Source: an uncultured Acidimicrobiales bacterium
Lineage (GTDB): Bacteria; Actinomycetota; Acidimicrobiia; Acidimicrobiales; SHLQ01
Reading direction: 5' to 3'
DNA: 64,000 nt
NCBI GenBank assembly: GCA_938015295.1
Contig: CALLQB010000006.1
Span: 93,020 to 157,019, forward strand
Shown here: piece by piece, positions 8,999 through 17,684 of the stretch
How the letters are laid out: each line of letters begins with the position of its first letter
Position numbering within the stretch: position 1 is the first letter of the stretch
Notes under the pieces: generated by a model
What the model was told of the DNA's origin: nothing
Database searches by the model: none
The model's input: only the letters and a program-made list of their open reading frames with translations
Translations under genes and position numbers: made by a program

Positions 8999-9630
8999 TG
9001 AGCGAACTGGGCCCTGTACGCATCGTCATTGCCGACGACCATCCCATCTGGAGGTCGGGTATCCGCAGCGACCTTGGCGACAACTTCACCATTGTCGGCG
9101 AGGCGGGCGACGCCGACGAGGCGCTCGAGGTCATCGAGCGCACGAAACCTGATCTGGTGATCAGCGATCTCAACATGCCGAACGGCGGCGGGATGAAAAT
9201 CGCCAAAGAGGTCGGCGAGACCATTCCAGTCGTCATTTTCACCGTCAGCGAAGCTGAACGAGATCTCCTCGACGCGGTCGCTGCCGGGGCGCTCGGCTAC
9301 CTGGTGAAGTCGACCTCGCCCGAAGACCTTCGTCAGCAATTGTGGAAGGCCTCAAAGGGCGAACCGGTTTTCTCGCCTTCGCTTGCGTCGTTGGTTCTCG
9401 GCGAGTTTCGCCGCATGACCAAGGACAGCTCGCCAGCCGAAGCGTTGTCAGAACGCGAACGCGAAGTGCTCCAATATGTCGCTCGCGGCCACAAGTATGC
9501 CGAGATTGGCGAGGAGCTGTTTATCTCGCCGAAGACGGTCGAAAACCACGTGCGCAACATCTTGAAAAAGCTGCACCTCAACCGCAAACAAGAACTCATT
9601 CGCTACGCGCTAGAACACGGCATCGAATAG
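8998..9630 (+). CDS. LuxR/NarL-family response regulator
   Basis: 210 residues from ATG 8998, preceded by GAGAGG at 8984-8989 and overlapping the kinase stop codon by one base. The receiver domain carries acidic residues in VIADDHPIWR, phosphoacceptor Asp in LVISDLNMPNGG, Thr in IFTVS and Lys in GYLVKSTSP. The LuxR helix-turn-helix is at ~145-207 (LSEREREVLQYVARG, ISPKTVENHVRNILKKL). It is the cognate partner of the preceding kinase. The flippase gene immediately upstream is an obvious candidate for sharing its regulation (inference). Confidence 0.96.
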   Translation: MSELGPVRIVIADDHPIWRSGIRSDLGDNFTIVGEAGDADEALEVIERTKPDLVISDLNMPNGGGMKIAKEVGETIPVVIFTVSEAERDLLDAVAAGALGYLVKSTSPEDLRQQLWKASKGEPVFSPSLASLVLGEFRRMTKDSSPAEALSEREREVLQYVARGHKYAEIGEELFISPKTVENHVRNILKKLHLNRKQELIRYALEHGIE

Positions 9631-9651
9631 TCCAAGGTTTCTCCGCCAACG

Positions 9652-10596
9652 TCAGGCGTTACCGCAAACCCGAAGTGCCGCTGCGCGACCACTACGGAAC
9701 GCTCCCTCAACCTTCGGGCCCGCAAACGCATCACCGGCGAGCGCGATGACCGGATCGCCGTCGGTGCCCGAGCCCCAACACACCGTCGCCTCCGGCCACG
9801 GGGTCACCGGCCCGGCATATCGCCATCGCTGAACCTGCGCTTCACTCGGAACCTGGCCGGAGGTGAAGTCGCGGGCTGCGTGCAACAGATCGGCGATGAT
9901 GTCGTCGTCAGAGGCCAACCAGTGCTCGACAGACCAGCCATGCGCTGCGTGCAAGGTCAACGCTGGAACCGTTGTTATTCCTTTCATCTGATCGTCGGCC
10001 ACAAAGGTGATCACCGGATGGTCCGGCTGTTGCACGCCGCCAGGTTCGGGCACAGAAAGCGGCTGGTCGAACGTCGCGAGAAGCGCGAGCACCGGGTGGT
10101 AGTCGATGCGTGCGAGTTCTCGATGGAGCAGCGGCGGCGGAAGCCGGCGGCTGAACGAACAGATGGCAAGAGTCTGCGGAACGGGCGGCGTGAGAATGTA
10201 GGCCGCAGCCGGGTGGTCTGCGAGGTCGACGACGGTTTCATTGAGACGCACGTCGATACCCTCGGCAAGCCACTTGCAGAGGTCGCTCATGCCGTTGATA
10301 CCTCGGTAGCGCGGGTACCCATCGACACCGCCGAAGCCCCGACACCATTCGGCCACTGCACCCGCCTCAACTGCCGATGCCACCGTTGTCACGAACTCGT
10401 CGGACCGTGTGGTGAAGAACTGTGCGCCGTGATCGATCCGAGCGGCTCCGATTCGCCGCGTCGCCATACGTCCGCCCACGCCTCGACCCTTGTCGAGCAC
10501 CGTAACGCTACGACCCGCAGCCACCAGCTCGCGGGCGGCACTAAGCCCGGCAAGGCCAGCGCCGACAACAACCACATCTACTGCGTTTCTCACCAT
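9652..10596 (-). CDS. FAD-dependent renalase-like oxidoreductase
   Basis: 314 residues. The N-terminus is a Rossmann dinucleotide-binding site, VVVVGAGLAGLSAARELVAAG. It is followed by the flavoprotein-amine-oxidase signature GGRMATRR and then IDHGAQFFTTRSDEF, typical of renalase-like proteins. The C-terminal flavin contact GDAFAGPKVEGAFRSG is present. Bacterial renalases oxidise isomeric forms of NAD(P)H; whether this one does is inferred. It lies convergent with the response regulator (22-bp gap) and downstream of the NTF2-like gene. Confidence 0.85.
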   Translation of the reverse strand: MVRNAVDVVVVGAGLAGLSAARELVAAGRSVTVLDKGRGVGGRMATRRIGAARIDHGAQFFTTRSDEFVTTVASAVEAGAVAEWCRGFGGVDGYPRYRGINGMSDLCKWLAEGIDVRLNETVVDLADHPAAAYILTPPVPQTLAICSFSRRLPPPLLHRELARIDYHPVLALLATFDQPLSVPEPGGVQQPDHPVITFVADDQMKGITTVPALTLHAAHGWSVEHWLASDDDIIADLLHAARDFTSGQVPSEAQVQRWRYAGPVTPWPEATVCWGSGTDGDPVIALAGDAFAGPKVEGAFRSGRAAALRVCGNA

Positions 10597-10679
10597 GAGC
10601 CGTTGTTAGTCCACCGAGTCACGCACGACACAAGCCGAGTAGCGCCCAATGTTGCAGAAAGGGCGCGTCAGAGGTCGCG

Positions 10680-11051
10680 CTATGCCCAGAACTCGGCTAC
10701 GGCTGGGCTGTCGAAGTTGTGGAACCAGATCTCCGCGATCTGGTCATCTTCGACCCGTGCGAGATGAATGGTCAGATTGTCGAGTGGGGTACGCCCTGAT
10801 CGTTGCGCGGTAATGCGGAAGTACAGGGCGACGAAGTGTTGACCAACAAGCGTGTCGAGTAGTTCGAAGTGTTCACCATCGTCGGTCTTGGCTCCGGTCT
10901 CGAGGAGGAACGTAGCCAGTCCGTCGACGCCTTCGACACGGCCGACGGCGGGGATGTGGGCTGTCACGTTCGGCGAGACCTGGGCAAGCACTTCCGTCCA
11001 GCGTCCTTCGGCCATTGCCTCGCCGATGGTCATTGCCTGGTTTCTATCCAT
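10680..11051 (-). CDS. SnoaL/NTF2-like small protein
   Basis: 123 residues with the cone-shaped alpha+beta pattern of NTF2-like proteins: an N-terminal helix (TIGEAMAEGRWTEVLAQVSP), then VTAHIPAVGRVEGVDGLATFL, and beta strands ending in DNLTIHLARVEDDQIAEIWFHNFD. SnoaL-type members act as isomerases, hydrolases or ligand-binding proteins, and nothing here fixes the substrate. It is divergent from the MarR gene; the 79-bp gap holds several TTTGA/TCAAA-type inverted repeats, so it is a likely target of that regulator. Confidence 0.75.
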   Translation of the reverse strand: MDRNQAMTIGEAMAEGRWTEVLAQVSPNVTAHIPAVGRVEGVDGLATFLLETGAKTDDGEHFELLDTLVGQHFVALYFRITAQRSGRTPLDNLTIHLARVEDDQIAEIWFHNFDSPAVAEFWA

Positions 11052-11075
11052 AGGTCAAAGGTAAGGTGCAAACCT

Positions 11076-11127
11076 TTTGATGTCAAACTATTTTGTATCA
11101 AACAGTTTGGAATCGCAGTAACGTTAC
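11076..11127. promoter_or_regulatory. Cluster of inverted repeats between NTF2-like and marR genes
   Basis: Within the 79-bp divergent gap I see TTTGA-TG-TCAAA (11076-11087), TTTG-TAT-CAAA (11092-11102), CAAAC-A-GTTTG (11099-11109) and the perfect palindrome GTAACGTTAC (11118-11127). MarR dimers bind such AT-rich palindromes in divergent promoters, so autoregulation plus control of the NTF2-like gene is likely (inference). Confidence 0.5.
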
Positions 11128-11130
11128 TAC

Positions 11131-11631
11131 ATGCAGCAGGATCCAATCGCACAGCTTCAAGACGGCTGGAACGCCGAACTTCCCGATCTCGATACCCGGG
11201 CGATGGCCACCGTCGCCCGACTTAACCGGTGCCGGGCTCTGCTCTTTCGACGAATTGAGGAGCACATGACGTCGAGCGATTCTTCGCTAGCCGAGTTCGA
11301 TGTGCTCTCTACATTGCGGCGACAAGGGCCTCCGTATCGAATGAAACCGTCGACCATCGCCCGGCTAACGATGCTGAGCCCAAGCGGCATGACCCACCGA
11401 GTCGATCAACTCGAATCGGCGAACTTGCTCGAACGCGTGAGCGATCCGAACAGCCGGCGAACTGCTCCAGTAGCGCTAACGAAACAAGGGCTGCAGGCGT
11501 CGGAGCGCCTGGTGCGCACTCTTGTCGTCGTGGAAGAACAAGCGTTGCAATCACTAACGAAGGCCGAACGAACCGAACTCGATCGCCTTCTTGCCAAACT
11601 TCTCCAAGGCCTGAGCAACGAGGAGACCTGA
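11131..11631 (+). CDS. MarR-family transcriptional regulator
   Basis: 166 residues. Helices flank a winged helix-turn-helix: LAEFDVLSTLRRQGPPYRM, then TIARLTMLSPSGMTHRVDQL (recognition helix) and the wing LERVSDPNSRRTAPVALTKQG with its conserved Asp and Arg. MarR proteins are usually ligand-responsive repressors acting as dimers. It is divergent from the NTF2-like gene with palindromic sites in between. Confidence 0.92.
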   Translation: MQQDPIAQLQDGWNAELPDLDTRAMATVARLNRCRALLFRRIEEHMTSSDSSLAEFDVLSTLRRQGPPYRMKPSTIARLTMLSPSGMTHRVDQLESANLLERVSDPNSRRTAPVALTKQGLQASERLVRTLVVVEEQALQSLTKAERTELDRLLAKLLQGLSNEET

Positions 11632-11672
11632 GACGACACGCGGCTTGTGCTGTGGGCGAGACAACCTCCCGT

Positions 11673-11706
11673 GGGGAAACCCCCAGACGGGTTTGGGGGT
11701 TTCCCC
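11673..11706. repeat. Perfect 13-bp inverted repeat, likely hairpin/terminator after marR
   Basis: GGGGAAACCCCCA (11673-11685) is the exact reverse complement of TGGGGGTTTCCCC (11694-11706), with an 8-base loop. It sits 42 bases after the marR stop. There is no T-run, so simple intrinsic termination is not certain. Confidence 0.65.
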
Positions 11707-11744
11707 CGATTCTCCAAGGCGCGCAAACACGCCACCGTTGAGGT

Positions 11745-14120
11745 ATGCACCCGACCTCCACGACGCCTTCGCCCCCAGCCGATCCAGCACCACCGCCACA
11801 TGCTCCCCCTTCGCCGCCGGAGAGGCAACCACCCCACAAACCTCCTGCAGCACCACCGAGGCACCGATTCGCACAGGTATCGGGCTCGCAACTTCTCGCC
11901 GGAGTTGGGACCTTCCTTCTCACCACCGCAGCGGTCACGCTCGTCGGCGCTCGCTGGGACCGGTTCGATCCGACCGAACGCCTCACGATCCTGCTCATCT
12001 CGTCGCTTATAGCGTTCGGCGTCACCACCTTCCTTCGCAAGATCGCGCCGTTCACGAGCCGGTCGATCGACGTTCTCGTCGCGGCGCTCATACCCGTCGA
12101 TATCGCGGCGATGGTCGTGGTGAGCGGAGCTGGATGGCCACTGGTGCTACTCGCCGCAGGTCCGGCCACGATCATCTCGTCAGAAACGTTGCGCAGACGA
12201 GACCCCATGGTTTTCACCGAACTCGGCACGATCGTTGGCGGCCTGCTGACGATGTGTGGATTGGCCGCAGCGTTTGCGCTGCCCGACCTCGGTGTGCCTG
12301 TGGCCCCTCTGGTTGCAATGCTCGGCCTTGCCGCAACCATCGCTCAACCGTTTGGGAAGACGCGTTTGGGAGGGCCGGCGTGGGCCGCGCTTGCGGGTTT
12401 CGCGCCAGCGCTCCGCCTCGCTGAAGACCTGGCCTTTACTGGACAGGGGACCCTGCGAGACATCGGGCTTATCGACCAGGCCAGTGCCACCTCCACCCTC
12501 GTTGCTGGCGCTATTTCTTTCACAGCGCTCGGACTCGCCGCTCTTCGTCGAGACAGTTTGTGGGCTGCACTCGCCGCGGTTTGCGTCATCGCAACGACCG
12601 GCATCGAGCTGTGGGCAAGACTCGATCCCCCAAACTCGGCGTTGCTGATCGGCCTTGCCGTCTGCGTCGTGGCCACCGAACTGGCCCTCTCGCACCGTTC
12701 GCTCGCTCTGCCGCCCACCGCTGCGGATCCGATCGCAAATCTGGCCACCGTCGCCAATGCCGTGTTGACCCTCCTAGCGGTGTCCTCAGCGGTCTCAGAG
12801 CATCTTCCGGAAGCCATAGCGGCGTCGTCCGATTGGAAATACACGGCCGCCATCTGCGCAGTCGGATGGATCGTCGGCGACATTCGCCGCGCCGTTCAGG
12901 CAAAACAATCCCCACTAGCGATGCTGTTGGTTGGCGGGAATTGGGGGCCGGCACTACCTGGCTTCGTCGCCGCAGTGGTGGCGGCCGTCCAGCTGACGTT
13001 CAAAGACCCATCGTTGACCGCAGTCGTTGCCATTGCTCTGGCGGCGGCTGCGCTCTGCACGCTTCGACCAGGTCGCCTGTCGACGGGTTGGACGCTGGCA
13101 TTCGTTGCGCCGTTGCTTGCCGTTGCCGAGTGGCAGGTAGCTGCACCGATAGCCTTCGCGAGTGCGGCAATCACGCTGTTGGTCGCTCACTTCGCTAACA
13201 CGTTGGGAGAGCGAGAGCTTGGCCTGCAGGCAGGCTTTCTCTCGCTGGTTCCAGCCTTGGTAGCGGCTTGTGTAATCGGCGACGAGACTCGCATCGTCTA
13301 CGGCGTTGTCTTCTTCGTCTCAACGATCTGGCTCACTTCGTGGATCGTCGATCGACCCTTCGCCACCTTGGGCTTCTTTCTCCGAATCGTCGGCACGACC
13401 GCCCTCGGTGTGTTTGCAGCCGCCAACAGCGCATGGTTGTCTCCGACAGCGGCACTGCTTGCAGCGGTCAGCGCCATCGAATTCGTGCGGCTGAGCGACA
13501 TCCGCTACCGATCGCTGACCGCCGTTCTCCTGCTGCTCGCCGCTGGTTTTACTTTCCAGCCTGCGACCTCAGGTGTGCTCGGTATGGCGGTCGGAGCTGG
13601 ACTGATCGGCACCGGCCTCATAACGCACGGGCACTTCTCGAACCGGAGCGACGTCACGAGTTTCGGCGTCCTGCTCAGTTCGCTGGCGTGGATGCTTGGC
13701 CTCCTCGCTGCCGACGTCCAGGTGCCCGAACCCTATGTGTACCCGCTGCTCTTTGGGGCAAGCTGGCTTCTCCACAAGGAAAACGCGAAGCCGTGGCTGG
13801 TTGTTGCTCCGTCGCTGTTCCTGGCTACCGCTCTGGCCTTCAGTCAGCGCATCAGCACCGGCGACTCTGGGCATCTCACCGCTCTCGGAGCGATCGCCCT
13901 CGCACTCACGATCTGGGGTTCGGTCCGCCGTCAACCTGTAGCGCAATCATTAGGCGCTGCGGTGACTGTGGCTGTCGGCGTGTACGAAGGACTCGACAGC
14001 ACGGTCGGCATTGAAAGTTGGGGCTGGTTGGTCATCGGCGGCGCAGCTGCGCTGACCGTGGCAGCGGTGCTTGAGGCCAGCCAGAAGAACCAGACGTCGA
14101 CCGATAGAGTCGGCTCATGA
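11745..14120 (+). CDS. Large polytopic membrane protein (SCO7613-like)
   Basis: 791 residues. The first ~45 are Pro/Ser/Thr-rich (PPADPAPPPHAPPSPPE), followed by about 20 closely packed hydrophobic helices with very short loops and a short polar tail (SQKNQTSTDRVGS). This layout resembles actinobacterial SCO7613 C-terminal-type membrane proteins, whose function is not established. The ATG at 11745 has GAGG only one base upstream, poor spacing, so the exact start is uncertain; no better in-frame candidate precedes the first helix. Its stop overlaps the next gene's start (ATGA), so the two are one transcription unit. Confidence 0.75.
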   Translation: MHPTSTTPSPPADPAPPPHAPPSPPERQPPHKPPAAPPRHRFAQVSGSQLLAGVGTFLLTTAAVTLVGARWDRFDPTERLTILLISSLIAFGVTTFLRKIAPFTSRSIDVLVAALIPVDIAAMVVVSGAGWPLVLLAAGPATIISSETLRRRDPMVFTELGTIVGGLLTMCGLAAAFALPDLGVPVAPLVAMLGLAATIAQPFGKTRLGGPAWAALAGFAPALRLAEDLAFTGQGTLRDIGLIDQASATSTLVAGAISFTALGLAALRRDSLWAALAAVCVIATTGIELWARLDPPNSALLIGLAVCVVATELALSHRSLALPPTAADPIANLATVANAVLTLLAVSSAVSEHLPEAIAASSDWKYTAAICAVGWIVGDIRRAVQAKQSPLAMLLVGGNWGPALPGFVAAVVAAVQLTFKDPSLTAVVAIALAAAALCTLRPGRLSTGWTLAFVAPLLAVAEWQVAAPIAFASAAITLLVAHFANTLGERELGLQAGFLSLVPALVAACVIGDETRIVYGVVFFVSTIWLTSWIVDRPFATLGFFLRIVGTTALGVFAAANSAWLSPTAALLAAVSAIEFVRLSDIRYRSLTAVLLLLAAGFTFQPATSGVLGMAVGAGLIGTGLITHGHFSNRSDVTSFGVLLSSLAWMLGLLAADVQVPEPYVYPLLFGASWLLHKENAKPWLVVAPSLFLATALAFSQRISTGDSGHLTALGAIALALTIWGSVRRQPVAQSLGAAVTVAVGVYEGLDSTVGIESWGWLVIGGAAALTVAAVLEASQKNQTSTDRVGS

Positions 14121-14788
14121 CCCGCGATGAACTGCTTGTGGCCTTGGCCGAAACTTCCGAGAGGGCGGCTGCAGCTGCAGTCGATCTGGCAGCGGCCGTC
14201 GAGCATTGTCCTGGGTGGGACGTCGAAGAGCTCGTCAATCATCTCGGCGACGTGCAGTGGTTCTGGTCCGATGTCCTCGAACGAAAGGTCACCAGCTTCG
14301 ACGAGGTGATTCGTCCGACAGGGCCTCCTGAGGGCACCGACCCGGTGGTCTATCTGCGCACACAGTCAGAGCGACTGCTGACCGCGTTACGCAGCTGCGA
14401 AGACCAAGACAAAGTGTGGACCTGGCACGACGCGGAACAAAACGCCGGCTTCGTGCTTCGCCGGCAGGTACTCGAGGCCACCGTGCACGCTTGGGACATC
14501 GAGAATGCGACCCGCCCGCCAGACACCATCTCGGTCGCCGTCGCCGAACTTGGGCTCACCGAGTTCCTTGAGGTGATGGCCGACAACGTCTATGAAGATG
14601 CCGTCGCCCCGGTTGGCTTGTCGCTGGAACCAACCGACAGCGAGTGGCGCGGGGTGTTGTTTGAAGACGTGAAGCAGATCGTCGCACTTGCGGCAGATGC
14701 CGAAGACCTTTTCTTGCTGTTGTGGGGTCGAAACGATCCCGGCGACGAACGTGTCGCCGCTGCGCTTGGCGTGATCGACCTCGACTGA
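14117..14788 (+). CDS. Maleylpyruvate isomerase (MDMPI)/TIGR03083-family protein
   Basis: 223 residues. The N-terminal part is a DinB-like four-helix bundle characteristic of mycothiol-dependent enzymes: CPGWDVEELVNHLGDVQWFW gives the first metal-binding His, and VLEATVHAWDIENA supplies another. The C-terminal ~80 residues form the small SCP2-like extension of the family. Members use mycothiol as cofactor or simply share the fold; the substrate here is unknown. It starts with ATG overlapping the TGA of the membrane protein gene. Confidence 0.8.
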   Translation: MTRDELLVALAETSERAAAAAVDLAAAVEHCPGWDVEELVNHLGDVQWFWSDVLERKVTSFDEVIRPTGPPEGTDPVVYLRTQSERLLTALRSCEDQDKVWTWHDAEQNAGFVLRRQVLEATVHAWDIENATRPPDTISVAVAELGLTEFLEVMADNVYEDAVAPVGLSLEPTDSEWRGVLFEDVKQIVALAADAEDLFLLLWGRNDPGDERVAAALGVIDLD

Positions 14789-14813
14789 TCAGACCAGTTC
14801 GAGCGACCCCGTC

Positions 14814-15650
14814 TTAGCCAACTAGGTCGGCAAGTTCGTGGTAGTCCTCGACCTGTCGATCGAGAAACGTTCGCAACGTCTTGTTGAACGTTCGAGCGTG
14901 GTCAAACATCAAGCCATGTGCTGCGCCGCGAATAACAGCGAGTTCGGCTCCCGGGATCGTCGAAGCGATCATCTCTGAATCGGCGACCGGCGTGAGAATG
15001 TCCTGACTACCAACAATGACCAACGTTGGAGCGCTGATGTTGCTCAGCTCGGCGGCGAGCGCTTCGTCGACAGCAAGGATCGCTTTCAGCTGGTTGACCA
15101 ACCCGTGCACTGGGGATCGCGCCGCCATGAGACCAATGAAGTTCGCAATAGGCCAGAGTCGACGCATCGACCTCGGCCCGATTAGCCAGTTAAGGTTTTC
15201 GGTCATGAACCGGCGCATGCCGAGGATTGGTGCCCGCTCAATCCATTCTTCGAGGAGTTCGCTGCGCCACGCGCCCATCTGACACGCCGTGCACGACAGC
15301 ACGAGGCTTCGAACCCGTTCGGGGTGTGTCACGGCGATTATTTGCGCAACCACTCCCCCCATCGACGCGCCGACAATGTGCGCACTATCGACGTTCTCAG
15401 CGTCGAGAACAGCCAAGGCGTCAGCCGCGATGTCTTCGAGCCGGTAGGCAGCGATTGGTTTGTCGGACTGCCCTGATCCACGGTTGTCGACGGCGATGCA
15501 ACGAAAGTCGCCAGCCAATGCCGGTCGTTGCAGAATCCACCCAAGGTGATCGGTGCCGAGGCCGTGAATGAGAAGCAGCGGTTCGCCGTCGCTGGGCCCA
15601 TAGGTGACGTAGTGAATCCGGGTTCCGTCTGCTGATCGTGTTACCGGCAT
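14814..15650 (-). CDS. Alpha/beta-fold hydrolase
   Basis: 278 residues from ATG 15650, chosen because GGAGCG lies about 8 bases upstream and MPVTRSADGTRIHYV is the usual first strand of the family; the ORF is open to 15692. Catalytic elements seen: oxyanion region LLLIHGLGTDHLGW, nucleophile elbow GASMGGVV (Ser), acid Asp in IVGSQDILTPV, and His in RGAAHGLMFD. The proline seen after the oxyanion glycine in haloalkane dehalogenases is absent. It resembles 3-oxoadipate enol-lactonase/esterase-type hydrolases, but no aromatic-degradation genes are nearby. Confidence 0.88.
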   Translation of the reverse strand: MPVTRSADGTRIHYVTYGPSDGEPLLLIHGLGTDHLGWILQRPALAGDFRCIAVDNRGSGQSDKPIAAYRLEDIAADALAVLDAENVDSAHIVGASMGGVVAQIIAVTHPERVRSLVLSCTACQMGAWRSELLEEWIERAPILGMRRFMTENLNWLIGPRSMRRLWPIANFIGLMAARSPVHGLVNQLKAILAVDEALAAELSNISAPTLVIVGSQDILTPVADSEMIASTIPGAELAVIRGAAHGLMFDHARTFNKTLRTFLDRQVEDYHELADLVG

Positions 15651-15766
15651 ATATCGCTCCAAGGTAGCCCGGGTGGCGGGCCCAGCCACCACCCTCGGTG
15701 CTCCATCGACACGAAATCGTCACATTTAGCGGGAACTGCACGATTTGTTGGCGTCGTCACATCCAC

Positions 15767-17566
15767 ATGAACCAGACACCGAAACCACAATCACTAGCTT
15801 CTGCGGCCTCCTCGGCTTCGTCGCTGCTCACACGTCGACAACGATGGCCCGGGCGGTCGTTACTTGGCTTCCTTGCGGTTCTGCTCACGCTGGCGATGTT
15901 TGCTAGCGCCTGTGGCAGCGACCAAAGCGATTCCGCCTCTGGCGATAGCAGCGGCTCGGACTCCGCATCGGAGGAAACCGACAGGTTCTTCGACGAGTCC
16001 GACGACGCTGGCAGCGTCGATACCTCCGGCGATGCGGAGTCTGATTTCGCTGACGATGAACCGGCCGACTTCGATGCTGAGGCCCCCGAAGAAGCCATGG
16101 AAGAAGAGGCCATGGAAGAAGACGGCGCAGAAGCTGCGAGAGGCCAATCCGACGTCGATGATGGATTCTTCGAAGAACCCGCGGCAGAGTCGAAAGAAAC
16201 GCTTGACGTCACCACACGCGACAACGGCATTCGCGGGTTTGTGGAAACCACCGATGATCCCGAATCGACCTTCGCGCTCGATGTAGACACCGGCGCCTAC
16301 ACCGTCGGCAAACGTTATCTCGAACAGGGCCAGCTCCCGCCTGCTGACTCGGTGCGAGTCGAGGAGTATGTGAACTCCTTTGACTACGACTACGACAGTC
16401 CCGACAACGACGGACTCGGCCTTACGGTCGATGGCGGCCCGTCGCCGTTTGACGACGACAACTATCTCGTCCGCGTTGGCGTACAAGCCGAACGGGTCCG
16501 TGACAACGACCGACCCGACGCGCACCTTACGTTCGTCGTCGACACCTCAGGTTCGATGGACCGCCCCGATCGCCTCGGGCTGGTAAAGGAAAGCTTGATC
16601 CTGCTGGTCGAGGAACTCGAGAGCAGCGACACCGTCGCCATCGTCACCTATAGCGACGAATCAGGCGTAGTACTCGAGCCCACCAGAGTTCGCAATCGTG
16701 ACGACATCATCGACGCCATCGACAACATGCAGCCGGGCGGCTCGACCAACCTCGAGGCCGGGCTGCGAACTGGCTATGGCATGGCAAACGAGGTCTTTGA
16801 GCGGGGGGACATCAACCGAGTCATCCTGGCATCCGACGGCATCGCCAACGTCGGAGCGACTGACCCCGACAGCCTTGCGGCAACCATTCGCGACGACGCC
16901 GACCGCGGCATCCAGCTGGTCACCGTCGGCTACGGCATGCAGGGATTCAACGACGTCACTATGGAACAGCTTGCCGATCAGGGCGATGGCTTCTACGCCT
17001 ACGTCGACACCATCGATGAAGCCGAGCGGCTGTTCGAAGATGAGCTCACCAGCACGTTGCTCACCGTTGCGCTCGACGCAAAGATCCAGGTCGTGTTCGA
17101 CGAAGACACCGTCGATGAGTACCGCCTGATTGGCTTCGAAAACCGCGGAGTCCGCGATAGCGATTTTCGCAACGACGATGTCGACGCCGGCGAATTGGGT
17201 GCCGGCCACCAGGTCACCGCCATCTACGAGATCAACTTCGTTCGAGGCATCGACATCGATGATGTGCGCGAATCGATCGGTGAGGTACATCTCCGCTGGG
17301 AAGATCCCAACGACGGCGATGTCATCGAGATCGATGAGAACATCCAGATTCGCGACCTTGAAGAATCTTGGGGCGACACCGACGAGACCTTCCGGTTGGC
17401 AACCGTTGTGACCTCGTTCGCCGAACTCCTTCGTGAAAGCCCCTACGCCGATGACGTGAGCTTCGATCAGGTGCTGGCCGAAGCCGAAGCGCTGGCCGAC
17501 GACATGCGTGGCGAGGACATCGACGTGCTCGTCGAACTCATCGATGCTGCCGCCGACCTGAGCTAA
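15767..17566 (+). CDS. YfbK-type von Willebrand factor A lipoprotein
   Basis: 599 residues from ATG 15767. A long basic N-region leads to a lipoprotein signal (LTLAMFASACGSD, Cys about 49). About 110 residues of Ser/Asp/Glu-rich linker follow, including EEAMEEEAMEEDGAE. Then comes the vWF_A N-terminal domain (FALDVDTGAYTVGKRYLEQG), and a VWA domain with an intact MIDAS motif (FVVDTSGSMDRPD) plus the later Thr in GGSTNLEAG and Asp in LASDGIANVG. A C-terminal DUF3520-like region completes it. The three-part order is that of E. coli YfbK. It probably binds a protein partner through a divalent metal outside the membrane; the partner is unknown. Confidence 0.9.
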   Translation: MNQTPKPQSLASAASSASSLLTRRQRWPGRSLLGFLAVLLTLAMFASACGSDQSDSASGDSSGSDSASEETDRFFDESDDAGSVDTSGDAESDFADDEPADFDAEAPEEAMEEEAMEEDGAEAARGQSDVDDGFFEEPAAESKETLDVTTRDNGIRGFVETTDDPESTFALDVDTGAYTVGKRYLEQGQLPPADSVRVEEYVNSFDYDYDSPDNDGLGLTVDGGPSPFDDDNYLVRVGVQAERVRDNDRPDAHLTFVVDTSGSMDRPDRLGLVKESLILLVEELESSDTVAIVTYSDESGVVLEPTRVRNRDDIIDAIDNMQPGGSTNLEAGLRTGYGMANEVFERGDINRVILASDGIANVGATDPDSLAATIRDDADRGIQLVTVGYGMQGFNDVTMEQLADQGDGFYAYVDTIDEAERLFEDELTSTLLTVALDAKIQVVFDEDTVDEYRLIGFENRGVRDSDFRNDDVDAGELGAGHQVTAIYEINFVRGIDIDDVRESIGEVHLRWEDPNDGDVIEIDENIQIRDLEESWGDTDETFRLATVVTSFAELLRESPYADDVSFDQVLAEAEALADDMRGEDIDVLVELIDAAADLS

Positions 17567-17584
17567 ACGCGCACCACCAAGGAC

Positions 17585-17663
17585 CTGCCCCTCCGGGTCT
17601 GGTTAGGGGCAGATGGCCCTCGAAATATCGCTCACCTCCTGGGTAGTCAACAGCGATATTTCG
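17585..17663. terminator. Two-hairpin convergent terminator region
   Basis: Between the convergent VWA and GGDEF genes are two hairpins: CTGCCCCT/AGGGGCAG (17585-17592 with 17605-17612) and a perfect 12-bp repeat CGAAATATCGCT/AGCGATATTTCG (17621-17632 with 17652-17663) that can be extended by GC pairs. No long T-runs follow, but position and symmetry suggest bidirectional termination. Confidence 0.55.
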
Positions 17664-17684
17664 GGGGTCTGTCGCGTTGTACCG

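Noticed and set aside
10642..10666. Terminator after the NTF2-like gene
   Set aside because: A 6-bp GCGCCC/GGGCGC hairpin exists but has a 13-base loop and no T-run, too weak to call.
11673..11706. G-quadruplex
   Set aside because: The G-runs are matched by perfectly complementary C-runs on the same strand, so a simple hairpin explains them better.
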